Assembly: GCA_009785395.1 (NCBI GenBank)
Contig: WQWK01000167.1
Location: 1 to 5,074, forward strand
DNA from: Conexibacteraceae bacterium
GTDB lineage: Bacteria > Actinomycetota > Thermoleophilia > Solirubrobacterales > Solirubrobacteraceae
DNA length: 5,074 bases
Direction: 5' to 3'
Each line of letters begins with the position of its first letter. Positions within the stretch are counted from its first letter, which is position 1. This document shows, piece by piece, positions 1 to 5,074 of this stretch. The notes beneath the pieces were generated by a model, which worked only from the letters and a program-made list of their open reading frames with translations, did not search any database and had not been told where the DNA came from. The translations under genes and the position numbers were made by a program.

Positions 1-7
1 TCGCCGG

Positions 8-1144
8 TCAGAAGACCACCACCTGCCGGACCGCGTCGCCGCGCGCGAGCCGCGCAAAGCCCGAGTCGAGCTCGTCGAGCCCGAGGCGGTGCGAGAGCAG
101 CCGGTCGACCGGGAGCCGGCCGGCACGGTACAGCGCGATGAACCGCGGGATGTCACGACTCGGCACGCACGAGCCGAGGTATGAGCCCTGCAGACGCCGC
201 TGCTCCGCGGTCAGGCTGACGGCGGGGATCGTCAGCCGCGCGTCCGGGTGCGGAAGCCCCACCGTGGTCGTGCAACCGCCGCGGCGGGTTGCGTGGTACG
301 CGGCGGCCAGCACCTCGGAGCTGCCGACTGTCTCGATCGCGTGGTCGACGCCGCCCGGCACGAGCGCACGCACCTGTTCTGTGATCTCTGGGCCGGCGGG
401 CATTGCGTGCGTCGCTCCCAGCTCACGGGCCAACTCGAGCTTCGCCGGCACGCGATCGATCGCCACAACCGGCCAGGCGCCGGCCGCGACCGCACCCAGC
501 AGCGCTGCCAGCCCGACGCCGCCGAGCCCGAAGATCGCGACGGTCTCGCCGGGCCGCACGCAGGCGGCGTTGACGACCGCGCCGACGCCGGTCAGGACCG
601 CGCAGCCGAACAGCGCCGCGATCTCCCACGGCAGCTCCGGATCGATCCGCACCAGCGACCGCTCGCTGAGCACCGCGTGATCGGCGAACCCGGACACGCC
701 GAGGTGGTGGTGGATCGGAGCGCCGGTCCCACCGGGTGGGCCGTCGGCGTGGCGCAGTCGCCGCTCGCCGCCGAGCAGCGTCCCGGAGCCGTTGGCAGCC
801 GCGCCCGGTTCGCACAGCGCGGGACGGCCCTGCCGGCACTCGACGCAGTCGCCGCATGAGGGCACGAACGCGGCGACGACATGGTCGCCGACAGTCAGCG
901 AGCTCACGCCCGCGCCGACCGCGAGGATCTCCCCGGAGACCTCGTGCCCGAGCACGATCGGCAGCGGGCGCGGCCGCGAGCCGTCGATCACCGACAGATC
1001 GGAGTGGCACAGGCCGGCGGCGCCGACCCGCACGAGCACCTCACCCCGACCCGGCGGATCGAGTTCGACCGGCCGAATCAGAGGCGGCTCGCCAACTCCT
1101 TCGAGGACAGCGGCCCGGATTTCCACGCCGCCCAGAGTACCCAC
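8..1144 (-). CDS. Zinc-dependent medium-chain alcohol dehydrogenase
   Basis: This is a 378-residue cytosolic MDR-family dehydrogenase that interconverts an alcohol and an aldehyde or ketone using a nicotinamide cofactor. The catalytic zinc ligands are visible as C46 (GLCHSD), H67-E68 (GHE) and C181 (FGCAVLTG). The structural zinc lobe is complete: C97, C100, C103 and C111. The Rossmann motif GLGGVG lies at 206-211, and D230 at the end of the next strand favours NAD(H) over NADP(H). Length is normal for the family. The HHH stretch at 145-147 followed by GVSGFADHAV resembles the class III/actinobacterial Zn-ADH subgroup. The start is uncertain: GTG at 1144 has no good Shine-Dalgarno, and a second GTG at 1126 would give a protein starting MEIRAAVLEG, which fits the family N-terminus better. 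The gene is divergent from the thiolase operon and may share its control region. The substrate cannot be read from the sequence. Confidence 0.93.
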   Translation of the reverse strand: MGTLGGVEIRAAVLEGVGEPPLIRPVELDPPGRGEVLVRVGAAGLCHSDLSVIDGSRPRPLPIVLGHEVSGEILAVGAGVSSLTVGDHVVAAFVPSCGDCVECRQGRPALCEPGAAANGSGTLLGGERRLRHADGPPGGTGAPIHHHLGVSGFADHAVLSERSLVRIDPELPWEIAALFGCAVLTGVGAVVNAACVRPGETVAIFGLGGVGLAALLGAVAAGAWPVVAIDRVPAKLELARELGATHAMPAGPEITEQVRALVPGGVDHAIETVGSSEVLAAAYHATRRGGCTTTVGLPHPDARLTIPAVSLTAEQRRLQGSYLGSCVPSRDIPRFIALYRAGRLPVDRLLSHRLGLDELDSGFARLARGDAVRQVVVF

Positions 1145-1228
1145 GAGGAACCGTCACCCGAGTCGGGCATCTGCCCCCGGCGCGTTGCGCGCAATGGGCA
1201 TCCGTCAACCCGCCGTCTGTGCGTCCAG

Positions 1229-1234
1229 ATAGTA
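1229..1234 (-). promoter_or_regulatory. Possible -10 box for the alcohol dehydrogenase
   Basis: Read on the minus strand, these bases are TACTAT, which fits the actinobacterial TANNNT -10 pattern. It lies about 85 bases upstream of the annotated start of the leftward gene and touches the palindrome at 1232-1261. No convincing -35 hexamer was found at the expected spacing, so this is only a candidate. Confidence 0.25.
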
Positions 1235-1261
1235 TCCGAACACAACGATGTGTTTAGATAC
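1232..1261. promoter_or_regulatory. 30-bp two-tier palindrome, probable operator
   Basis: The outer arms GTATC (1232-1236) and GATAC (1257-1261) are perfectly complementary. The inner arms AACACA (1239-1244) and TGTGTT (1249-1254) are also perfect, and C1246/G1247 sit at the dyad centre. Only 1237-1238 versus 1255-1256 and 1245 versus 1248 fail to pair. The site ends 23 bases before the thiolase ATG and lies between two divergent genes. Its length and symmetry fit a dimeric or double-dimeric repressor; a TetR-family regulator, the usual type for actinobacterial fatty-acid genes, is the inference. No regulator gene is present in the window, so the partner is unknown. Confidence 0.6.
1254..1259 (+). 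promoter_or_regulatory. Possible -10 box for the thiolase operon
   Basis: TTAGAT inside the right half of the palindrome is a loose match to a -10 hexamer. It would give a short leader of about 18-20 bases that still contains the GGAGGG ribosome binding site. The -35 region is unrecognisable. If real, a protein bound to the palindrome would block the promoter directly. Confidence 0.2.
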
Positions 1262-1275
1262 GCCGAGATGGGTTC

Positions 1276-1281
1276 GGAGGG
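1276..1281 (+). promoter_or_regulatory. Ribosome binding site of the thiolase
   Basis: GGAGGG lies three to four bases before the ATG at 1285. The spacing is slightly short, but it is the strongest Shine-Dalgarno in the intergenic region and fixes the thiolase start. Confidence 0.7.
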
Positions 1282-1284
1282 CCT

Positions 1285-2577
1285 ATGAGCAGCACCAGAC
1301 GCCACGCCGTCGTCGTCGGCGGGAACCGCATTCCGTTTGCGCGCGCGAACGCGGCCTACAGCCACGCGTCCAACCAGGACATGCTGACGGCGGCGCTTGA
1401 CGGGCTGGTGGCGCGGTTCGGGCTGGAGGGCGAGCGGCTCGGCGAGGTCGCCGCTGGTGCGGTGCTGAAGCACAGCCGTGACTTCAACCTGACCCGCGAG
1501 TGCGTTCTTGGCTCACGGCTCGCTCCCGCGACGCCCGCCTACGACGTGCAGCAGGCGTGCGGGACCGGTCTCGAGACCGCGATCCTGGTCGCCAACAAGA
1601 TCGCGCTCGGCCAGATCGAGGCCGGGATCGCCGGTGGCGTCGACACGACCTCGGACGCCCCGATCGCGCTCGGCGAAGGACTGCGCAAGACGCTGCTCGC
1701 CGCCAACCGTGAGAAGTCTGTGGCGCGCAAGCTGGCGGCGCTGAGCTCGCTGCGGCCGCAGCACCTGATCCCCGCGATCCCGCGTAACGAGGAGCCGCGG
1801 ACCGGACTGTCGATGGGCGAGCATCAGGCGCGGACCACGGCGAGCTGGGGCATCAGCCGTCAGACCCAGGATGAGCTGGCGGCGCGCAGCCACCGGAACC
1901 TCGCCGCCTCCTACGAGCGGGGATTCCAGGACGGCCTGATCTCGCCGTATCGGGGCCTCAGGCGCGACCAGAACCTGCGGCCCGACTCGAGCGTCGAGAA
2001 GCTGTCGAGGCTGCGCCCCGCGTTCGGCGGACCGGGCGGGACGATGACGGCCGGCAACTCGACGCCGCTCAGTGACGGAGCCGGGGTGGTGCTGCTCGCC
2101 AGCGAGGAGTGGGCGGCAACCCGGGGCCTGACCCCGCTGGCTCAGCTGGTGGCCGCCGAGACGGCCGCGGTCGACTACGTCAGCGGCGACGAGGGGCTGC
2201 TGATGGCACCGGCATACGCCGTCCCGCGGATGCTCGCCCGCCACGGCCTGGCGCTGCAGGACTTCGACCTGTACGAGATCCACGAAGCGTTCGCCTCGCA
2301 GGTGCTCTGCACGCTCGCGGCGTGGGAGGACGCGCAGTTCTGCCAGGAGCGCCTCGGCCTCGAGCGCCCGCTCGGTCCGATCGACCGCGAGCGGCTGAAC
2401 GTCAACGGCGGCTCGCTCGCCGCCGGCCACCCGTTCGCCGCGACCGGCGCCCGGATCGTCGCAGGCCTCGCCAAGTCGCTGCACGAGCGCGGCGGCGGAC
2501 GCGGGCTGATCAGCATCTGCGCCGCCGGCGGACAGGGCGTGGTGGCGATCCTCGAAACACCAGGAGATGGGAAGTGA
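1285..2577 (+). CDS. fadA2: Acetyl-CoA acetyltransferase, FadI/FadA2-type thiolase
   Basis: This 430-residue thiolase either cleaves 3-oxoacyl-CoA with CoA to acetyl-CoA plus a shortened acyl-CoA, or catalyses the reverse condensation. The nucleophile is C92 in QQACGTG. Other active-site elements are H333 in EIHEAFA, H382 in GGSLAAGHPFAATGAR and C412 in ICAAGGQG. The HEAFA motif and the CAAGGQG form, in place of NEAFA and CxGGG, put it with the FadI / trifunctional-beta branch, not the FadA/PhaA branch. The N-terminal GGNRIPFAR and ASNQDM segments, the KHSRDFNL segment and overall length closely match mycobacterial FadA2 as I recall it. The ATG start is supported by GGAGGG just upstream. It is the first gene of the operon, and its stop overlaps the GTG of the next gene. 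All catalytic residues are present and nothing looks broken. Chain-length preference cannot be inferred. Confidence 0.95.
   Translation: MSSTRRHAVVVGGNRIPFARANAAYSHASNQDMLTAALDGLVARFGLEGERLGEVAAGAVLKHSRDFNLTRECVLGSRLAPATPAYDVQQACGTGLETAILVANKIALGQIEAGIAGGVDTTSDAPIALGEGLRKTLLAANREKSVARKLAALSSLRPQHLIPAIPRNEEPRTGLSMGEHQARTTASWGISRQTQDELAARSHRNLAASYERGFQDGLISPYRGLRRDQNLRPDSSVEKLSRLRPAFGGPGGTMTAGNSTPLSDGAGVVLLASEEWAATRGLTPLAQLVAAETAAVDYVSGDEGLLMAPAYAVPRMLARHGLALQDFDLYEIHEAFASQVLCTLAAWEDAQFCQERLGLERPLGPIDRERLNVNGGSLAAGHPFAATGARIVAGLAKSLHERGGGRGLISICAAGGQGVVAILETPGDGK
2562..2566 (+). promoter_or_regulatory. Ribosome binding site of fabG4
   Basis: AGGAG lies inside the last codons of the thiolase, seven bases before the GTG at 2574. 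This decides the start of the reductase, whose reading frame stays open far upstream to about 2109. Confidence 0.75.
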
Positions 2578-3944
2578 CCGACCGCTACGCCGAGCTTGTC
2601 AACCTGCCGATCACCCGCACGGTCGCCAAGCAGCTCGGGCTGCCCCGCCCGACGCGGTTGCGGCGCCATGCCGCCGGCAGCGCGGATCTGTCGGGCTGGA
2701 TCGCGCTCGCTTCGGCGCCGGGTGGGCGGCTCGGTCCGGCGCTGGACTACGCGCTCGCCGGTACGCGCCTGCAGGCGGTGACGACGGACGCGGCCGATCG
2801 TAGGGCGGCGTCGAACGGCGCCTCGAGCTCCTACCACGGTCTCGTGTTCGACGCGACCGGGATCACCGAGCCGGAGGGTCTCTCCGAGCTCCACCGCTTC
2901 TTTCACAGGCACATCGTCGCCGTCGGCACGTGCGGCCGGGCGGTCGTGCTCGGCACCCCGCCGACGCGGGCGCGCACCCGCTCGGAGTCGATCGCGCAGC
3001 GCGCGCTCGAAGGGTTCGTGCGCTCACTCGGCAAGGAGCTGCGTCACGGCGCGACCGCGCAGCTCGTGTATGTGGAGCCCGACGCCGAGGAGCAGATCGC
3101 CTCGACGATGCGGTTCCTGCTCTCGTCCCGCTCGGCGTTCGTGTCGGGCCAGGTCATCCGGATCCGCGCCGGCGCGAAGCCCGTCGAGATCGACTGGGCC
3201 GAGCCGCTCGCGAACCGGGTCGCGCTCGTGACCGGTGCCGCTCGCGGGATCGGGGCCGCGGTCGCGGCGACGCTCGCGCGCGACGGCGCGCACGTGGTCG
3301 GGCTCGACGTGCCGGCACTCGCCGCGGAGCTTGAGCGGAGTACCGCCGGCATCGGCTCGGCGCTGACGCTCGATATCACCGACGCCGACGCGCCGCAGGC
3401 GATCGCCGAGCACCTGCGCGAGCAGCACGGCGGCGTCGACGTCGTCGTTCACAATGCCGGGATCACCCGCGACAGGTCGCTCGCGCGGATGGACGAGCAG
3501 CGCTTCCGTGAGGTGATCGCGGTGAACCTGATCGCGCCGCAGCGGATCACCGACTCGCTGATCGCGGGCGGGTCGGATGCGGCGCTTCGCCAGCGGGGGC
3601 GGGTCGTCTGCGTCTCCTCCGTCGGCGGCATCGCCGGCAACGCGGGGCAGACGAACTATGCGGCCTCCAAGGCCGGGGTCATCGGTCTGGTGGATTCCTA
3701 CGCGCCGGTGCTGGCCGAGCGCGAGGCGACGATCAACGCCGTCGCACCCGGGTTCATCGAGACGCAGATGACCGCGCAGATGCCGCTGGCGCTGCGCGAG
3801 GCGGGCCGCCGGATGAACTCGCTGTCGCAGGGCGGCATGCCGATCGATGTAGCCGAGACGATCGCGTGGCTCGCCAGCCCCGCCTCGTCCGGGCTCAATG
3901 GAAACGTGGTCCGCGTCTGCGGCCAGAGCCTGATCGGAGCCTGA
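2574..3944 (+). CDS. fabG4: High-molecular-weight 3-oxoacyl reductase, FabG4-like
   Basis: This 456-residue, two-domain short-chain dehydrogenase is expected to reduce 3-oxoacyl-CoA/ACP to the (R)-3-hydroxy form, or the reverse. The catalytic domain spans about 212-456. It has TGAARGIG at 220-227, NAG at 294-296, N318, S349, Y362 and K366, a complete SDR tetrad. D245 after the second strand favours NAD(H), as reported for mycobacterial FabG4. The N-terminal domain (about 1-205) has no nucleotide-binding glycine motif and no YxxxK, yet residues 144-156 and 179-200 resemble the C-terminal half of an SDR. Length and the segments LVFDATGITEP, AQRALEGF.RSLGKEL and the C-terminal CGQ..IGA match mycobacterial FabG4 (about 454 residues). 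H293 replaces the more common N before NAG. The GTG start is set by AGGAG and a 4-base GTGA overlap with the thiolase. Longer in-frame starts overlap the thiolase and lack homology. Confidence 0.94.
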   Translation: MTDRYAELVNLPITRTVAKQLGLPRPTRLRRHAAGSADLSGWIALASAPGGRLGPALDYALAGTRLQAVTTDAADRRAASNGASSSYHGLVFDATGITEPEGLSELHRFFHRHIVAVGTCGRAVVLGTPPTRARTRSESIAQRALEGFVRSLGKELRHGATAQLVYVEPDAEEQIASTMRFLLSSRSAFVSGQVIRIRAGAKPVEIDWAEPLANRVALVTGAARGIGAAVAATLARDGAHVVGLDVPALAAELERSTAGIGSALTLDITDADAPQAIAEHLREQHGGVDVVVHNAGITRDRSLARMDEQRFREVIAVNLIAPQRITDSLIAGGSDAALRQRGRVVCVSSVGGIAGNAGQTNYAASKAGVIGLVDSYAPVLAEREATINAVAPGFIETQMTAQMPLALREAGRRMNSLSQGGMPIDVAETIAWLASPASSGLNGNVVRVCGQSLIGA

Positions 3945-3976
3945 CCCAATCACCGCGACACGCCGCCTCTCAAGCC

Positions 3977-3994
3977 CGCCGAGCACGCTCGGCG
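3977..3994. repeat. 18-bp inverted repeat at the fabG4-htdX junction
   Basis: CGCCGAGC and GCTCGGCG are perfect 8-base arms separated by AC. The repeat lies 32 bases after the fabG4 stop, inside the probable htdX 5' extension. It lacks a T-tract, so it is not a classical intrinsic terminator. In such GC-rich DNA chance is a real alternative. Confidence 0.4.
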
Positions 3995-3997
3995 CGT

Positions 3998-4011
3998 CGC
4001 TGCGCGCAGCG
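3998..4011. repeat. 14-bp perfect palindrome
   Basis: CGCTGCGCGCAGCG reads the same on both strands and follows the 3977-3994 repeat by three bases. It is made only of frequent GC-rich codons and may be accidental. Together the two repeats could fold the 5' end of the htdX reading frame. Confidence 0.3.
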
Positions 4012-4047
4012 CTGGCGCTGCTGCCGGGCGCCTCGCTGCTTCCGTTC

Positions 4048-4833
4048 GTGGCCGGCGGCGGACACGAGCTACCGGACGTGGAGCTTGTGCTGCCCGGCGT
4101 GCGGTTCGCCCGCGACCGGCTCGCCGCGTACGCACGCGTCTGCGCGCTACCGCCCGGCGACACGCTCCCGGCCACGGCCCCACACCTGCTGGCGTTCCCG
4201 CTCCACATGGCGCTGATGACCGACGGCGCGTTTCCGTTTCCCGCGGTCGGGCTGGTGCACGTGCGCAACCGGATCACCTGCCTCCGCGCGATCGAGGCGG
4301 CGGAGCCGCTCGATGTGGCCGTCCACGCGACCCCGGCGGAGCCGCACCCGCGCGGTCGCACGTTCACCCTCGTCACCTCGGTCGCTGCGGGCGGCGAGCC
4401 CGTCTGGGAGGAGCACAGCACGATGCTTCGCAGGGACGGGTCGAGGAACGGTGGCGGCAGTGCCGGTGGCCCGCAAGCCACCGGCACTGAGCTACGCGAA
4501 AGCGCGGTCTGGGGGCTTCCCGAGGACCTCGGGCGACGTTACGCCGGCGTCTCCGGCGACCACAACCCGATCCACCTGCACCCGCTGGGCGCGCGGCTGT
4601 TCGGATTCCCGCGGACGATCGCGCACGGGATGTGGACGAAGGCGCGTTGCCTGGCCGAGCTCGGCCCGCTCCTGCCGGAGTCCTACACGGTCGAGGTGTC
4701 GTTCCGCAAGCCGGTCCTGTTACCGAGCGAGGTGGCTTTCGCCGCGGCGACGACGGATCGTCAGATCGAGTTCGCGGTGCGGCCCGCCGGACAACCGGAC
4801 AAAGTCCATCTGGAAGGGAGAGTGAGCTGGTGA
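4048..4833 (+). CDS. htdX: MaoC-family (R)-hydroxyacyl dehydratase, HtdX-like
   Basis: This is a double-hotdog dehydratase/hydratase interconverting (R)-3-hydroxyacyl and trans-2-enoyl thioesters. From GTG 4048 it has 261 residues. The hydratase-2 motif covers 165-195 (YAGVSGDHNPIH through GFPRTIAHGM), with catalytic D171 and H176. It lies in the C-terminal hotdog, and the N-terminal hotdog (about 10-130) lacks it, as in HtdX. A glycine-rich linker at about 131-150 joins the two. The start is doubtful. GTG 4048 has no Shine-Dalgarno and leaves a 103-base gap after fabG4, while the frame is open back to 3934. The upstream translation contains LRAALALLPG, which resembles the N-terminal LRAAAGALP of mycobacterial HtdX (about 280 residues). 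No ATG, GTG or TTG exists there, so the coordinates given use the only canonical start. The true product is probably about 294 residues. Its place after fabG4 fits an (R)-specific cycle. Confidence 0.9.
   Translation: MAGGGHELPDVELVLPGVRFARDRLAAYARVCALPPGDTLPATAPHLLAFPLHMALMTDGAFPFPAVGLVHVRNRITCLRAIEAAEPLDVAVHATPAEPHPRGRTFTLVTSVAAGGEPVWEEHSTMLRRDGSRNGGGSAGGPQATGTELRESAVWGLPEDLGRRYAGVSGDHNPIHLHPLGARLFGFPRTIAHGMWTKARCLAELGPLLPESYTVEVSFRKPVLLPSEVAFAAATTDRQIEFAVRPAGQPDKVHLEGRVSW
4458..4489. repeat. Perfect 13-bp hairpin within htdX
   Basis: CAGTGCCGGTGGC (4458-4470) and GCCACCGGCACTG (4477-4489) pair perfectly around a 6-base CCGCAA loop. The hairpin encodes part of the variable linker between the two hotdog halves (SAGGPQATGTE). 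No T-run follows on either strand, so a Rho-independent terminator is unlikely. It could be a small palindromic repeat unit tolerated in a linker, or an RNA structure acting on translation. Confidence 0.6.
4814..4820 (+). promoter_or_regulatory. Ribosome binding site of the downstream dehydrogenase
   Basis: AAGGGAG lies within the last htdX codons, nine bases before GTG 4830. It supports that start over the in-frame ATGs at 4851 and 4863, which have no well-spaced Shine-Dalgarno. Confidence 0.55.
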
Positions 4834-5074
4834 GCGTCGGCGAGCGAGGTATGGGGTTCGGCATGCGGACGTTGAGCAAGCTCGCGGGTTCGGACCTGCT
4901 GGATCGGCTCGGCGTCCGCGACGGGGCGAACCGCGCCGTCTACCAGGCCACTCGCGAGGGCTTCCGGGCCGCCGGCGTGGCGGGGCGCACCTTCAAGGCC
5001 GTGCAGGGCAACGGCAAGCCGGGGCGGCTGAAGCCGACGAGTTCCAGCGGGGTGTTCGACCTGACGCCCACCGA
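4830..5074 (+). CDS. Probable acyl-CoA dehydrogenase, N-terminal part
   Basis: Only the first 81 codons are present; the gene runs off the right edge. The GTG start overlaps the htdX stop as GTGA and has AAGGGAG upstream. The translation has a basic, Ala/Gly/Arg-rich leader with LAGSDLLDRLGVRDGANRAV near 18-37 and GFRAAGVAGRTFK near 45-56. It ends with GVFDLTPT (74-81), which resembles the point where the acyl-CoA dehydrogenase helical domain begins in actinobacterial FadE proteins carrying an extended N-terminus. No FAD- or substrate-binding motif or catalytic base is inside the window, so the assignment rests on that short resemblance and on operon context: it would supply the one beta-oxidation step the three preceding enzymes lack. 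In-frame ATG codons at 4851 and 4863 are alternative starts. Confidence 0.65.
   Translation, partial: MSVGERGMGFGMRTLSKLAGSDLLDRLGVRDGANRAVYQATREGFRAAGVAGRTFKAVQGNGKPGRLKPTSSSGVFDLTPT

Larger units (their letters stand above)
1145..1284. promoter_or_regulatory. Divergent intergenic control region
   Basis: This 140-bp gap separates the leftward alcohol dehydrogenase from the rightward thiolase operon, so promoters for both should lie here or just inside the flanking genes. The stretch from about 1225 to 1262 is clearly richer in A+T than the surrounding coding DNA. It holds the palindrome described separately and the weak -10-like hexamers. No RNA gene or small ORF with a convincing ribosome binding site was seen in it. 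Confidence 0.6.
3949..4047 (+). other. Probable 5' coding extension of htdX with no canonical start
   Basis: These 33 codons are in frame with htdX, free of stops, and resemble the family N-terminus (LGASLRAALALLPG). GGAG at 3936-3939 sits nine bases before ATC at 3949, followed by ACC GCG ACA, which would read as a very typical actinobacterial start if the codon were ATG. A frame stop (TGA, 3931-3933) bounds the extension. Either a rare start codon (ATC 3949, or CTG at 4000 without an evident Shine-Dalgarno) is used, or a single-base error or mutation changed ATG to ATC. Confidence 0.5.

Noticed and set aside
138..1288. Several plus-strand frames opposite the alcohol dehydrogenase
   Set aside because: They are Arg/Ser/Ala-rich shadow translations of a gene whose zinc ligands and Rossmann motif are intact.
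1078..1473. Minus-strand frame spanning the intergenic region and the thiolase 5' end
   Set aside because: It runs through the likely operator and both gene ends, and has no family resemblance.
1513..2484. A 323-codon minus-strand frame inside the thiolase
   Set aside because: It is a shadow of a well-supported thiolase, with no motif or ribosome binding site.
2109..2573. In-frame upstream extension of fabG4
   Set aside because: It overlaps the thiolase out of frame, its residues are low-complexity Arg/Pro/Ala, and AGGAG plus homology set the start at 2574.
3440..3475. H293 before NAG in FabG4 as a sign of inactivation
   Set aside because: The catalytic N318, S349, Y362 and K366 are all present, and this position is not one of the catalytic residues.
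3024..4487. A 487-codon open frame on the minus strand opposite fabG4 and htdX
   Set aside because: Its translation is Arg/Ala/Gly/Pro/Asp-rich with no recognisable motif, and it mirrors two genes with clear catalytic residues. Long antisense frames are expected in GC-rich DNA.
4458..4489. Hairpin as a Rho-independent terminator
   Set aside because: No T-run follows the stem on either strand, and the reading frame continues through it into the conserved hydratase motif.

Overview
The window is GC-rich and densely coding, and most of its genes most closely resemble mycobacterial or other actinobacterial proteins as I remember them. An actinomycete-type host (Actinomycetota) is the best guess. 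I cannot place it more finely, and no database search was run.

Layout. A zinc-dependent medium-chain alcohol dehydrogenase runs leftward (8-1144). It is separated by a 140-bp divergent intergenic region from a rightward operon. That region holds an AT-rich, 30-bp two-tier palindrome (1232-1261) that looks like a repressor operator. The operon encodes a FadI/FadA2-type thiolase (1285-2577), a high-molecular-weight FabG4-type 3-oxoacyl reductase (2574-3944), an HtdX-like MaoC dehydratase (canonical start 4048, probably really starting near 3949, ending 4833), and the first 81 codons of a protein that looks like an acyl-CoA dehydrogenase (4830 to the window edge).

How the genes fit together. 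Thiolase, ketoreductase, (R)-specific dehydratase/hydratase and acyl-CoA dehydrogenase together cover all four chemical steps of a beta-oxidation-type cycle. The set uses the (R)-hydroxyacyl branch (FabG plus MaoC) instead of an (S)-specific FadB. It could degrade an acyl-CoA or, run in reverse, elongate one; the sequence does not decide. Two junctions overlap as GTGA, which points to translational coupling and one transcript. The first three operon genes match the mycobacterial fadA2 / fabG4 / htdX set, but here all three face the same way.

The oddest points are the missing canonical start codon at the natural 5' end of htdX, a perfect 13-bp hairpin inside htdX at the linker between its two hotdog halves, and a degenerate second SDR-like domain at the N-terminus of FabG4. 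I saw no RNA genes, mobile elements or CRISPR arrays, and nothing that convincingly looks like a wholly new system.
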